Assembly: GCA_903933115.1 (NCBI GenBank)
Contig: CAIZIT010000070.1
Coordinates: 1 to 64,000 of the forward strand
Length of the DNA: 64,000 nt
Origin: an uncultured Burkholderiales bacterium
GTDB taxonomy: Bacteria > Pseudomonadota > Gammaproteobacteria > Burkholderiales > Burkholderiaceae_C
Direction: 5' to 3'
Position 1 is the stretch's first letter. The number at the start of each line of letters is the position of its first letter. Shown in pieces: positions 16,111 through 25,056 of the stretch. The notes below the pieces were generated by a model. The model was not told the DNA's origin. It saw only the letters and a list, made by a program, of their open reading frames with translations, and made no database searches. The position numbers were made by a program, and so were the translations under genes.

Positions 16111-17109
16111 ATGAAAAATTTCTTCCCTCTTTGGATTGCTAAAGTCTTGCTGTGCGCCTTTGGGTGTCTTGGCAGCTATGTCTTTGCACAAACCGCAGCC
16201 CCCTCGTCCTCCAATGCTTATCCCAACAAGCCCATCAAGTTCGTCGTGGCTTTTGCCCCAGGGGGGCCGGCCGACATCATTGCGCGTTTGATGGGGCAAA
16301 AATTGAGCGAGAGCATGGGCCAGCCCGTGGTGATTGAAAACAGGGCTGGCGCTGGCGGCAACATCGCAAGCCTCTTTGTCAGTAAGGCTGCACCCGACGG
16401 CTACACCGTGCTGGTCAACACCAGTTCCTTGGCCGTGAATGCGTCCCTCTTAAAGAATCCGGGCCTCGATGCTGAACACGATTTGGTGGCGTCTGGCATC
16501 GTGGCCTCCAGCCCCAATCTCTTGGTTGCAGCGCCCTCTTTGAAGGCCAAAAATTTACAAGAGTTCGTTCAAGAGGCCAAGACAGGTAAGTACAATTTCG
16601 GCTCAGCAGGCGCGGGCACCACACCCCATTTGAGCGCTGAGTATTTGTTCAAAGTATTGGCCAAAATCGATGTCACGCACATCCCCTTTCAGGGGGCCAC
16701 GCCTGCACTTCAAGCCTCCATGGCCTCTCAAGTGGAGATGGCCAGTGTGGCACTTCCAGCGGCTGTTGAGATCGTCAAGAGCGGTCGGGTGAAGGCCATG
16801 GCAGTGACCAGCCTCAAGAGAAACACCTCTTTGCCCGATGTCCCCACCTTGGCCGAAGCGGGGTTCCCAGGCTTTGTGGACTACACCTGGGTGGGCTTGT
16901 TCTTTCCCGCGAAAACATCTCCTGAAATCGTCAAAAGAATGAACCAAGAGATGAGCGTTTTGTTGAAGAACCCCGATTTTTTAAGCAAGTTGAATGCAGT
17001 GGGCTTTGAGCCCGTGGGGGGCACGCCCCAAGAAGCGGCAGAGTACTTGCATGCAGAGCTTGCCAAATGGTCCAAGGTGATCAAAGACATTGGCATGAAG
17101 GCCGAGTGA
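16111..17109 (+). CDS. Bug/TctC-family periplasmic solute receptor
   Basis: A 332-residue receptor with Sec signal peptide ending SYVFAQ. Signatures are VVAFAPGGPADIIARLMG, KAAPDGYTVLV and THIPFQGATPALQ, the last with Phe-Gln replacing Tyr-Lys. It follows the PuuE-like gene by 15 bases and is closed by the strong terminator at 17142-17174, so globin-like, deacetylase-like and receptor genes form a defined operon. Confidence 0.93.
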   Translation: MKNFFPLWIAKVLLCAFGCLGSYVFAQTAAPSSSNAYPNKPIKFVVAFAPGGPADIIARLMGQKLSESMGQPVVIENRAGAGGNIASLFVSKAAPDGYTVLVNTSSLAVNASLLKNPGLDAEHDLVASGIVASSPNLLVAAPSLKAKNLQEFVQEAKTGKYNFGSAGAGTTPHLSAEYLFKVLAKIDVTHIPFQGATPALQASMASQVEMASVALPAAVEIVKSGRVKAMAVTSLKRNTSLPDVPTLAEAGFPGFVDYTWVGLFFPAKTSPEIVKRMNQEMSVLLKNPDFLSKLNAVGFEPVGGTPQEAAEYLHAELAKWSKVIKDIGMKAE

Positions 17110-17141
17110 GCGTCACGCAAAGATGGTTGGATTCAACACTG

Positions 17142-17174
17142 AAAAGGGCCGATTTTGTATCGGCCCTTTTTTTT
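17142..17174 (+). terminator. Strong rho-independent terminator
   Basis: An 8-bp GC-rich stem (GGGCCGAT / ATCGGCCC) with loop TTTGT is preceded by AAAA and followed by eight T. It ends the 14390-17109 operon and may also slow transcription arriving from the convergent gene at 17262-18347. Confidence 0.93.
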
Positions 17175-17261
17175 CTAGAGTTGCATCCCATCCATTTCAT
17201 TCAATCCGTGGGAACCACTTCTGGGTTTTGAACCTTCGGGTTGGGTTCATGGGTGGGTTGG

Positions 17262-18347
17262 TCAATCGGGCTTGATCTTGGAGGCCTGAACCACAGGGCG
17301 CCAGCGTTCAATTTCCGTCACAATCAATTTGCCAAACACCTCGGGTGGGTTGGGTGTGGCCTCAGCCCCCTCGGTTTGAAGTCTGGACTTGATCTCGGCT
17401 GAGTTCAAAATGGAATTGATCTCGGTGTTGAGCTTCATCACAATCGCATGCGGCGTTCCTGCGGGGGCAACGATGCCGTACCACTGATCGGCCTCAAAGC
17501 CTGCGAGCTCTTTGAGTCCACTTTCTGCAACCGTTGGCACATCGGGCAAGCTGCTCAAGCGCGTTTTACTCGATACCGCCAGAGGTCTCAATTGACCACC
17601 CTTGATGAAGCCACTGACGGCGGGTGCCCCCGTGAACATCAATTGAATCTGTCCAGAGACCAAATCGGTGACCGCTGGAGCCGTTCCTTTGTAGGGGACA
17701 TGGACCATTTGTGTTTGGCTTTGGAGTTTGAAGTACTCTGTTGCCAAGTGGGCTGCACTGCCGTTGCCGCCAGAGCCAAAATTCAAGGCGTTGGGTTTGC
17801 TTTTGGCGTAATCAATCAATTCTCTGACGGTTTTAACGGGCACACTGGGGTGGACCACCATCACATTGGGGACTTTGGCGATCCAAGCCACAGGTGCAAA
17901 GCTTTTGATGGGGTCGTAGGGTAAATTGGGGTAAATCGATGGGGTCACCGCCAACGTACCAATGTGTCCCATCAAAATGGTGTAACCATCGGGAGCGGCT
18001 TTGGCCACTTTGTCCGCACCGATTGAGCCACCCGCCCCAGGCACGTTGTCAATCAAAACGCTTTGCCCCCAAGACTGAGACAATTTTTGTCCAATGGATC
18101 GGGCCAAAATATCGGTGCTGCCGCCTGGTGTGAATGGCACCACCATGCGAATGGGTTTGCTGGGGTAGTTTTGCGCTTGAGCCCAAGCGGGGTTGCCAAA
18201 AAGGCTCCAAAGAGGAAGTAGACCTAAAAGCCCTAAATGGCCCAAATGATCGATAGCCTCCTTGCTGAACAAAAATGCAATCGTTTTGGCGCCGAAGACT
18301 TTGGGCATTGGCAAGGAAAGGTGAAAGTGTTTAAAAATATGGGGCAT
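17262..18347 (-). CDS. Bug/TctC-family periplasmic solute receptor
   Basis: A receptor of up to 361 residues with a long leader ending at about NPAWAQAQ. Signatures are MVVPFTPGGSTDILARSIG, KAAPDGYTILMG and VHVPYKGTAPAVTDLVS. The start is unsure: ATG at 18347 gives an unusually long leader, ATG at 18308 a shorter one, and neither has a clear ribosome binding site. It is divergent from the decarboxylase-like gene at 18636 and may share its regulation. Confidence 0.9.
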   Translation of the reverse strand: MPHIFKHFHLSLPMPKVFGAKTIAFLFSKEAIDHLGHLGLLGLLPLWSLFGNPAWAQAQNYPSKPIRMVVPFTPGGSTDILARSIGQKLSQSWGQSVLIDNVPGAGGSIGADKVAKAAPDGYTILMGHIGTLAVTPSIYPNLPYDPIKSFAPVAWIAKVPNVMVVHPSVPVKTVRELIDYAKSKPNALNFGSGGNGSAAHLATEYFKLQSQTQMVHVPYKGTAPAVTDLVSGQIQLMFTGAPAVSGFIKGGQLRPLAVSSKTRLSSLPDVPTVAESGLKELAGFEADQWYGIVAPAGTPHAIVMKLNTEINSILNSAEIKSRLQTEGAEATPNPPEVFGKLIVTEIERWRPVVQASKIKPD

Positions 18348-18443
18348 GGCAGTGACAAAGGAGTGCTGTGGAGCCTTATTCTAAAACCATTGCGTGAAAG
18401 TGGGGGGACTCAGCAAGGGCTCTATGCTCAGCGTGCTTGTTGT

Positions 18444-18475
18444 GGATAGGGTTATGAATATCGATATGGGTATCC
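18444..18475. promoter_or_regulatory. Nested dyad in the divergent Bug/decarboxylase gap
   Basis: The palindrome ATATCGATAT (18458-18467) lies inside a wider dyad with arms GGATA (18444-18448) and TATCC (18471-18475). It is about 100 bases upstream of the minus-strand receptor start and 170 bases upstream of the plus-strand operon, a plausible operator position. No regulator gene is near. Confidence 0.35.
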
Positions 18476-18635
18476 TCAAGATGGCTTTCTTTTTTGTTGA
18501 AAGCGGACTGACCTTTCATGGGGAAAGACCCTAAGAAGCATTGAAATCGCCTGCTTGGCCCCTTGTGCCAATCCAAGAGTGGATAGAATGGCTCCTTTTT
18601 GTCGAGCAACTCAAATTTAAAGGAAAAAGGGCAAG

Positions 18636-19625
18636 ATGTCACAGCTTCAACTCACGATCGCCACCACAGATTACGATCACTTTAGGGATTTCAGAATGGG
18701 TCAAGTCAAGGCCGAGGGCATTGACTTGAATTGGTTGAATTTGGGGCATCATGAGTGCTTTGCTCGTTTCACGGCCAACCGAGAATTCGATCTGTCTGAG
18801 CTCTCTTTTGCTAAATTTTGCACCCAAGTGACCCGAGAGGACAGCGACATCATTGGTCTGCCTGTCATTTGCTCACGACTTTTTCGCTTCAGCTCTTTTT
18901 ATGTGAACAAGAAAAGTGGCATCAAAACGGCCAAGGACTTGATCGGTAAAAAAATCGGCTCCCCAGAGTGGGCTCACTCAGCAGCGGTGTACATGCGTGG
19001 CTGGTTGCACAACGACATGGGCGTGAAGCTCCAAGACGTGCACTGGTACCAAGCGGGTGCCAACTCGCCTGGACGAGCCGAGAAAGTGGAAATCACCTTG
19101 CCCGAGGGCGTCAAATTGACCCGCGTGGCCGACAAGTCACTGAGTGAGATGCTCGCCTCAGGTGAGATCGATTGCGCCATCATCGCCAGACCCCCCACGT
19201 GCTTCCTTGAGGGACACCCCGATATCGTGCGCCTCTTTCCTGACTACTTGGACATGGAGGAGGATTATTTTGCCAAGACCAAAGTCTGGCCCATCATGCA
19301 CATCATTGCCATGAAGAAATCCATTGCCGAGGAGTATCCTTGGGTGGCCAGAAACATGTTCAACGCCTTTCAAGAGTCCAAGAGAAGAAGCTTGGAGCGA
19401 CTTTTGGATCCCGCAGTCTCTCGCTACCCCATTCCTTGGCTCACCACCTACGCCCGTAAAATGAGAGACATGTTCAATGGCGACATGTTCCCCTTTGGCA
19501 TCGAGGAAAACCGTGCCACTTGGGAGTTGATGTCTTTGTACACTTACCAACAAGGCATTGCGCATCGCCCCTTCACGCCTGAGGAAATCTTCCCCAAAGG
19601 CATCATGACTTCTGTGATCATCTGA
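18636..19625 (+). CDS. 4,5-dihydroxyphthalate decarboxylase-like protein
   Basis: A 329-residue cytoplasmic protein related to 4,5-dihydroxyphthalate decarboxylase (Pht5), which has a periplasmic-binding-protein-like fold but no signal peptide. Characteristic segments are TIATTDYDHFRDFRMGQVK, FDLSELSFAKFC, GLPVICSRLFRFSSFYVN, GKKIGSPEWAHSAAVYMRG and INHxxx-like KVWPIMHIIAMKKS. It would remove CO2 from an aromatic or related dicarboxylic acid. AAGG precedes the ATG. Two class II aldolase-fold genes follow at gaps of 13 and 28 bases; that fold also includes 3,4-dihydroxyphthalate decarboxylases, so aromatic acid degradation is a reasonable but unproven theme. A shorter paralogue is at 39764-40657. 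Confidence 0.85.
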   Translation: MSQLQLTIATTDYDHFRDFRMGQVKAEGIDLNWLNLGHHECFARFTANREFDLSELSFAKFCTQVTREDSDIIGLPVICSRLFRFSSFYVNKKSGIKTAKDLIGKKIGSPEWAHSAAVYMRGWLHNDMGVKLQDVHWYQAGANSPGRAEKVEITLPEGVKLTRVADKSLSEMLASGEIDCAIIARPPTCFLEGHPDIVRLFPDYLDMEEDYFAKTKVWPIMHIIAMKKSIAEEYPWVARNMFNAFQESKRRSLERLLDPAVSRYPIPWLTTYARKMRDMFNGDMFPFGIEENRATWELMSLYTYQQGIAHRPFTPEEIFPKGIMTSVII

Positions 19626-19638
19626 TAAGAAAGCCCCT

Positions 19639-20385
19639 ATGAGTGCAATCCCCGTTTCCGGTGGCCCAGTGGCCCCCGAATTGATCAAAGACTTGGCGGC
19701 AGCGAGCAGAATTTTGGCCAATCAAGGTGTGGTCGATGGCTTTGGTCATGTCTCGATGAGGCACCCCAGTGCGCCTGACCGATTTTTGATGGCCAAGTCA
19801 ACACCACCTGCTTTGGTGATGCCTGAAGACATCATCGAATACGATTTGGATGCTCAGCCTTGTAACGCCAATGGCAGAAACAGTTTTTTAGAGCGTTTCA
19901 TCCATAGCGAAATCTACAAAGCCCGACCCGATGTGATGTCCGTCGTGCACAGCCATTCTCCTTCTGTGGTGCCCTTTGGTTTGGTGCGCGTCAAAATGCA
20001 GGCCATGTTCCACAATGCGGCCTTCTTGGCGCAAGAGCCTCCCATTTTTGACATCAGCGAGAAGTTTGGCCAAACCGATATGTTGGTGGGCAACATCGAA
20101 AAAGGCGAAGCTTTGGCCGATGTGATGGGCCAAAAGGACATCGTGATGATGCGTGCACACGGCAGCGTTGCATGCGGTCCGAATTTGCAAACAGCGGTCT
20201 TCAGAGCGGTCTACACCGAGGTGAACGCCAGAATTCAGCACATGACGACAGCGCTCGCCCAAGGTCAGCCCATCTCCTTTCTCAGCCCCGAAGAGGGACA
20301 ACTCGCTGACAAGGTGAACCAAGGTGCAGGCATGCGGGCTTGGGATTTGTGGCGTGCACAAGTTCGTGCAGAGCTCAATTGGTAA
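19639..20385 (+). CDS. Class II aldolase/adducin family protein
   Basis: A 248-residue metal-dependent protein of the class II aldolase fold. Zinc-site histidines are seen in VVHSHSPS and in MMRAHGSVACG, and ERFIHSEIYK supplies the acidic residue usual in this site. GVVDGFGHVSMRHP near residue 30 is also diagnostic of its subgroup. Members cleave sugar phosphates, decarboxylate dihydroxyphthalates or act on 4-hydroxy-2-keto acids. It is strikingly like the gene at 56416-57168 (same GFGHxSxRHP and ERFIHSE blocks), indicating paralogues. It lies between the decarboxylase-like gene and a second aldolase-fold gene. Confidence 0.9.
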   Translation: MSAIPVSGGPVAPELIKDLAAASRILANQGVVDGFGHVSMRHPSAPDRFLMAKSTPPALVMPEDIIEYDLDAQPCNANGRNSFLERFIHSEIYKARPDVMSVVHSHSPSVVPFGLVRVKMQAMFHNAAFLAQEPPIFDISEKFGQTDMLVGNIEKGEALADVMGQKDIVMMRAHGSVACGPNLQTAVFRAVYTEVNARIQHMTTALAQGQPISFLSPEEGQLADKVNQGAGMRAWDLWRAQVRAELNW

Positions 20386-20413
20386 GAATTCAAAGTTTCA
20401 AGAGGAGACATCC

Positions 20414-21091
20414 ATGTCTGAAGTGTTAAAGCTCAAACAACAGTTGGTCGATTGCATCAAAATGCTCGAGCATGAGGGCATCATCGACTACAACGGTCAC
20501 GCCAGCATCAAGTTGTCGGATACACAGATGTTGATCAACACGGGCTCATGTCAAAGAAGTGCCTTGACCGTGGATGATATTTGTACGATTGATTTGGAGG
20601 GCCACTTGATTGAGGGCTCCAGCAAGCCGCCCCTGGAGTTCCACTTGCACGCGGGCATCTACCGTGTCAGGAGCGACGTCAAAGCGATCGTGCACGCGCA
20701 CCCCAAGTGGTCCACCTACTTGAGCATGGTGGGTGAGCCTTATGCCCCCGTTTTTGCGCAGGGCTCCTTGCTGTACCCCATGCCCGTTTTGGATTCACCC
20801 AACTCCATCAACAACACCGTCATGGCCGATCGTTTGGCTCAAACCTTAGGCCAACACGGCGCGGCGCTCATGAAGGCGCATGGCGCAGTCACGGTGGGTA
20901 AATCCATTGTGGAGGCGTTTGTGATGGCCAATTACATGGAAGAAAATGCGCACCGCCAATACATGGCGATGCAAATTGGCAAGCCCTACCACTTCACGCA
21001 AGAGGAGATGACCCTTTGCCGCGAGAAGCTTTGGTCCGATGTGCTCTTTCAAAGGGCATGGGACCATTTCCATGCCAAATTGGCCCTTTAA
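20414..21091 (+). CDS. Class II aldolase/adducin family protein
   Basis: A 225-residue class II aldolase-fold protein. The start at 20414 follows AAGAGGAGA by a normal distance; the open frame upstream lies inside the preceding gene. Metal-site residues are in FHLHAGIY, AIVHAHPKWS and LMKAHGAVTVG, with E in PPLEFH as the likely general acid/base. Its stop overlaps the stop of the convergent shikimate-dehydrogenase-like gene by four bases. The tandem of two different aldolase-fold proteins suggests two steps of one pathway or a heteromeric enzyme. Confidence 0.9.
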   Translation: MSEVLKLKQQLVDCIKMLEHEGIIDYNGHASIKLSDTQMLINTGSCQRSALTVDDICTIDLEGHLIEGSSKPPLEFHLHAGIYRVRSDVKAIVHAHPKWSTYLSMVGEPYAPVFAQGSLLYPMPVLDSPNSINNTVMADRLAQTLGQHGAALMKAHGAVTVGKSIVEAFVMANYMEENAHRQYMAMQIGKPYHFTQEEMTLCREKLWSDVLFQRAWDHFHAKLAL

Positions 21092-21936
21092 GATTCGATG
21101 CTCTTTTCCAAGAGGGCTCGAAGCTCATCCGTGACTTCGGGCTCGATGCCAAACCACAGCTTCCAAGCCAAGGGGCCTTGATGCAAGAGCATGCCTAGAC
21201 CATTGGTCACCACATGTCCCCTTGCTTTGGCCGCCTTGATCAGTTCGGTCTCTAAGGGGATGTAAATGATGTCCGTGACCAAGGCGTCGCGGTCCAAGTC
21301 GCTCAGGTCAATTTGAAGAGGGGGTTGACCGACCATGCCCAGACTGGTCGCGTTGACCAAGGTTTTGACGCCCGAGAGGCTCTCATTGAGTTGGCCCCAA
21401 GGCAGCACTTTGATTTGCGGACCAAGGCTGCTGGCCAGTGCTTGGGCTTTTTCCATGTTTCTGTTGACCAAGCGAATCTCTTGGGCGCCTTCTTGAATCA
21501 AGCCGTAACAGACCGCTCTGGAGCCGCCTCCAGCACCAATCACCGTGATGGGTCCCGCATCTGCTCTCCAGTGGGGGTTGCTCGCTTTGAGGTTTCGGAT
21601 GAAGCCAAACGCGTCGTTGTTGGTGCCGTAGAGGCTGCCGTCATCTCGTGCGTGTATGCAACTGACTGCGCCCATGGCCAAAGCGGAAGGGGAGAGTTCG
21701 TCTAAAAAAGGTATGCAAGCTTGTTTATGTGGAATGGTGACATTGACACCAGAAAAACCCAGAGGCCGCAATCCCCTCAGTGCACCTTCAAGATGTTCAG
21801 GTCGTATGGCCAATGGCAAATAGCGACCCACCAAATGGTTTTTCTCCAACCAATAGTTGTGCATCATGGGCGAGCGGGAATGCATGATCGGAAAACCAAT
21901 GACGCCTGCGAGTAAGAATTGATCGGTGTGTTTCAT
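21088..21936 (-). CDS. Shikimate/quinate dehydrogenase family protein
   Basis: A 282-residue AroE-fold NAD(P)-dependent dehydrogenase. Substrate motif IMHSRSPMMHN, catalytic K71 in NVTIPHK, partner D108 in YGTNNDAFG and dinucleotide motif VIGAGGGSRA are present, with VNRN following the second strand. A second family member at 25891-26751 is similar throughout, so neither need be the housekeeping AroE; quinate or another hydroxyacid could be the substrate. It is 11 bases downstream of panC. Confidence 0.9.
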   Translation of the reverse strand: MKHTDQFLLAGVIGFPIMHSRSPMMHNYWLEKNHLVGRYLPLAIRPEHLEGALRGLRPLGFSGVNVTIPHKQACIPFLDELSPSALAMGAVSCIHARDDGSLYGTNNDAFGFIRNLKASNPHWRADAGPITVIGAGGGSRAVCYGLIQEGAQEIRLVNRNMEKAQALASSLGPQIKVLPWGQLNESLSGVKTLVNATSLGMVGQPPLQIDLSDLDRDALVTDIIYIPLETELIKAAKARGHVVTNGLGMLLHQGPLAWKLWFGIEPEVTDELRALLEKSIES

Positions 21937-21947
21937 GAGAGTAGGCT

Positions 21948-22796
21948 TTAAAGCTGGATTTCTAAATTGTCGATGAGTCGAGTTTTGCCGATTTTAGCGG
22001 CAACCAAGACCACCAACGCTTTGGCGTTGATGGATGTACAAGGGCTCAGATCCTCTTGCTGACAAAGCGATAGGTAGTCCACCGCCCACCCTTTGTCGAT
22101 CAAGGCCTGGGTGTGAGTCGAGCAAATGGCTTGCGGCTTGGCATCAGGTTGACGCACGTCCGCACAGACGCTTTTAAGCGCTTGAAAGAGTTCAATCGCT
22201 CTTAGTCTTTCCTCAACAGACAAGTATCCATTTCTTGAGCTCAAAGCCAGCCCGTCCTCTGCCCTTTGGGTCTCAAGTCCAATGATCTCGATGGGCAGGT
22301 TGAATTGAGAGACCATGCCCTTGATGACCTTCAGTTGTTGATAATCTTTTTTTCCAAACACCGCACATTGGGGCTGGATCATGGAGAAGAGTTTCATCAC
22401 CACGGTGCACACACCCGTAAAAAACCCCGGCCTGAAATGGCCCTCCAAGATGCCCGCGAGCTCTGGAGGAGGGGAGACGGTGTAACTTTGCTTTTGGGGG
22501 TAGAGCTCCAGTTCATCGGGCGCGAAGACCAAGTCGCATCCATGGCGCTCCAGTTTCTCGCAGTCCATCTCCAGCGTCCTTGGGTAACGATCAAAGTCCT
22601 CGTGGGGCCCAAACTGCAAGCGATTGACAAAAATGGTGGCGATGGTGATGCCTTGGTGCGCTTGGCTCCTCTCTCGGGCTTGATCGATCAAGCGCAAATG
22701 ACCTTCATGCAAGTTGCCCATGGTGGGCACAAGGGCTTTGTAGGGGGCCTTGGCCAAGTGTTCTTGCAGCTCTTTGACGGTGTGAATGATGTGCAT
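21948..22796 (-). CDS. panC: Pantoate--beta-alanine ligase
   Basis: A 282-residue cytoplasmic enzyme that joins pantoate to beta-alanine with ATP, the last step of pantothenate synthesis. The nucleotidyltransferase HIGH-like motif is PTMGNLHEGHL and the KMSKS-equivalent is ALSSRNGYL. The region GHFRPGFFTGVCTVVMKLF and FGKKDYQQL are diagnostic. Length is standard. panB and panD are not nearby, so the pathway genes are dispersed. Confidence 0.97.
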   Translation of the reverse strand: MHIIHTVKELQEHLAKAPYKALVPTMGNLHEGHLRLIDQARERSQAHQGITIATIFVNRLQFGPHEDFDRYPRTLEMDCEKLERHGCDLVFAPDELELYPQKQSYTVSPPPELAGILEGHFRPGFFTGVCTVVMKLFSMIQPQCAVFGKKDYQQLKVIKGMVSQFNLPIEIIGLETQRAEDGLALSSRNGYLSVEERLRAIELFQALKSVCADVRQPDAKPQAICSTHTQALIDKGWAVDYLSLCQQEDLSPCTSINAKALVVLVAAKIGKTRLIDNLEIQL

Positions 22797-22829
22797 GGAT
22801 GGTGGTTGTGGGTCTTGAAGGCTGAGCCC

Positions 22830-23570
22830 TCAGGGTTTAACAAAGCGCAGGGCAAAGCGATCATCGCGTTGCGTCATTTTGGAGAACATTTCTGCTCTGG
22901 GGTCCAAGGGGTTGCGCCAATCGCCAGACTCGGCCTCGAGTTGAAAGCCCGCAGCAAGAACTTCATTCAAAACCGTTTGTTCGTCGATGCGGTGAATGGT
23001 TTTGATGTCTTGGAGTCCCGTTCCACTCTTGGCCGCGTGATCGATCACCACATAGTGGCCGCCAGACTTTAAGGCCTTGAAGATTCTTTGGTTCATCAAA
23101 GCCCTGTCAAAGGACATGAAAGCCAAGTCGTGATAAGACAAAACGATGCTGACCAAGTCAAGAGGTGGGCTGTTGTCTGGGATGGGGTTTTCAAAGGTTT
23201 TGATGATGGCTTCGAGCTCCGCTTGGGGGTGTTCAGAGAGCCTGGCGGTGAGTGCAGGTGAGGGCTTTTCGTTTTGAGCCCAGACATGTCCGCCGGGTTG
23301 GCTGGCAAGGGCTAAAAGTTGCGCACTGTAGCCGCCCCCCGTGGCCAAGTCCAACACACGGTCACCCGCTTTGACTTGGGTGAAGGCCAAGAACTCGAGG
23401 GGCTTACGGGAGTCATCGGCCTTCAAGTCTGCGCTCAAACGAAAGGGGTGGGAGAGAAGTTTTGAGCCATCGATGCGCTCTTGCGCTTGAGTGCAAAAGG
23501 GGCTCAAGAGGCTCAAGAGGCTCAAGAGGGGAAACATCAGGGCGACAACAACACTCAAAAGTAGTTTCAT
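22830..23570 (-). CDS. Class I SAM-dependent methyltransferase with signal peptide
   Basis: A 246-residue methyltransferase-fold protein. The N-terminus is a hydrophobic leader with a triple LSL repeat ending CTQAQ, so the product is predicted to be exported. The SAM motif is VLDLATGGGYSAQLLA, with later motifs LVSIVLSYHDLAF and ALKSGGHYVVIDHAA. Exported proteins of this fold occur in proteobacteria with unknown function; SAM is not expected in the periplasm, so the fold may have been re-used. The gene begins a minus-strand run with panC and the AroE-like gene. Confidence 0.85.
   Translation of the reverse strand: MKLLLSVVVALMFPLLSLLSLLSPFCTQAQERIDGSKLLSHPFRLSADLKADDSRKPLEFLAFTQVKAGDRVLDLATGGGYSAQLLALASQPGGHVWAQNEKPSPALTARLSEHPQAELEAIIKTFENPIPDNSPPLDLVSIVLSYHDLAFMSFDRALMNQRIFKALKSGGHYVVIDHAAKSGTGLQDIKTIHRIDEQTVLNEVLAAGFQLEAESGDWRNPLDPRAEMFSKMTQRDDRFALRFVKP
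23501..23529. repeat. 9-bp tandem repeat in the methyltransferase leader
   Basis: Three copies of GGCTCAAGA follow one another and, read on the minus strand, encode the repeated Leu-Ser-Leu block of the signal peptide. Because the unit is a multiple of three, gain or loss of a copy would lengthen or shorten the leader without a frameshift. Confidence 0.75.
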
Positions 23571-23785
23571 AATTTTGTCCGTATGGTGTGGGCGTTTCAG
23601 GGAGGCTTCACCTTCGAGGAGGATTGTCTAGAAGCATGTGGCATCGATCGTGATGAGGCATGTGCTTACTTGACCCATGCCGCAATTCACGCCGATATCT
23701 TACTTGACTTGTGTGAATTGAGGTTCATTTTTTTACCCTGTTAAACTCAGCCTCAAAACCACATTCGCCAAAGCCGTTTTTTTAA

Positions 23786-24916
23786 ATGAATTCATCCCTC
23801 TACTCTGATTTGAAACACACCCATCATTTCGATGCTGGCAACCGCTCTGCCGAGAAGGGCACGAGAATTGTGATGTGGATTTCTGCTGGCATGATGGTGA
23901 TCGAGATTGTTTTGGGTTGGTTGTTCAACTCCATGTCCTTGCTGGCCGATGGCTGGCACATGAGTTCGCACACCTTGGCCATTGGTCTGAGTGCCTTTGC
24001 CTATGCCTCGGCAAGGAAATATGCCCAGGATGCTCGCTTTGCTTTTGGCACCTGGAAGATGGAGGTCTTGGGGGGCTACACGAGCGCCATTTTTCTATTG
24101 GCCATTGCTTTGATCATGTTTTTAAGCTCCTTTGAGCGCATCTATCAGCCTCAAGCCATACAGTACCGAGAAGCCACGGCTGTGGCCTTCTTAGGACTTG
24201 TGGTGAATTTGGTATGTGCTTATGTGCTGTACAAATACGGCCATCATCACCATGGACATCACGGTCATCATGGGCACCACGGACATCATGATCATCACCA
24301 TGGTCATGATGGTCATGATGGTCATGGAGCTCACCTGAAAGAGGCGCACGCCCGCCACGATGATCCTCATCAACATTCGCTACAAAATGCTCCAGGGCTC
24401 ATGAAGGTCGTCTCTTCGCAAGTGCTCCATGATTCGATCTCTCCCCAACCCCCCTCAAGGCCTCAAGAGCTCGGTCATGATTTGAACTTGCGTGCCGCCT
24501 ACTTGCATGTGGTCTCTGATGCGGCGACCTCTGTGCTGGCCATCGTCGCTTTGATGCTGGGCTGGATCTATGGCTGGGATTGGTTGGATCCTTTGGTGGG
24601 TATCTTGGGTGCGGTGTTGATCGCCGCGTGGTCTAAAAATTTACTGCAAGAGACCTCTAAAGTGCTGCTCGACTGTGAGATGGATCACCCGGTGGTGATG
24701 GAGATCCAAGCGTTGATTCAAGAGTTACCCCTGAAGGGCCGTGTTCAGATCACAGACCTGCATGTGTGGAGGGTGGGCAAGGAGAGCTACTCTTGTGAGT
24801 TGGTCTTGGTCTGTGAGGATCCTCATTTGGTGCCCAACGCCATCAAAAAAGAGCTCGCGAAAATCAAGCAAATTGCGCACTCGACCATCGAAATTCATCA
24901 CGTCTTGTTGGCCTAA
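23786..24916 (+). CDS. CDF-family divalent metal cation exporter, DmeF-like
   Basis: A 376-residue cation diffusion facilitator, an inner-membrane proton antiporter exporting cobalt, nickel or zinc. Six membrane helices are split by a long loop extremely rich in His (about residues 152-196). The first metal-site motif is SLLADGWHMSSH and the second is LHVVSDAATSV, giving the His/Asp sets of the family. A C-terminal cytoplasmic domain (DLHVWRVGKESYSCEL) follows. HTHHFDAGNRSAEKGT at the N-terminus and the His loop resemble DmeF. No DmeR-type repressor gene is adjacent. Confidence 0.92.
   Translation: MNSSLYSDLKHTHHFDAGNRSAEKGTRIVMWISAGMMVIEIVLGWLFNSMSLLADGWHMSSHTLAIGLSAFAYASARKYAQDARFAFGTWKMEVLGGYTSAIFLLAIALIMFLSSFERIYQPQAIQYREATAVAFLGLVVNLVCAYVLYKYGHHHHGHHGHHGHHGHHDHHHGHDGHDGHGAHLKEAHARHDDPHQHSLQNAPGLMKVVSSQVLHDSISPQPPSRPQELGHDLNLRAAYLHVVSDAATSVLAIVALMLGWIYGWDWLDPLVGILGAVLIAAWSKNLLQETSKVLLDCEMDHPVVMEIQALIQELPLKGRVQITDLHVWRVGKESYSCELVLVCEDPHLVPNAIKKELAKIKQIAHSTIEIHHVLLA
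24241..24330 (+). repeat. His-codon-rich repeat in the metal exporter gene
   Basis: Degenerate 9-bp units of the type CATCATGGA encode alternating His/Gly/Asp in the cytosolic loop. It is internal to an intact reading frame and shows no spacer structure. Confidence 0.7.
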
Positions 24917-25056
24917 AGGCATCTGGCGTGTTGCTCCAATTTCACGCCTTGTCCACGCATTGCACGGGCTCAATTGAAGAGTTTCTTTGACAAAGAAGGG
25001 TCTGTGAACTCTCCATGCCGTTTGCAGACTTTGGCTTGTCTCTTAGAGAGCTTGCC

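Noticed and set aside
22266-23072. 268-codon plus-strand frame spanning panC and the methyltransferase gene
   Set aside because: Crosses two real genes in antisense and has no ribosome binding site or recognisable fold.
24241-24330. Short regularly spaced repeats that might suggest a CRISPR-like array
   Set aside because: They are in-frame His-rich codons inside the metal exporter and have no spacers or neighbouring cas genes.
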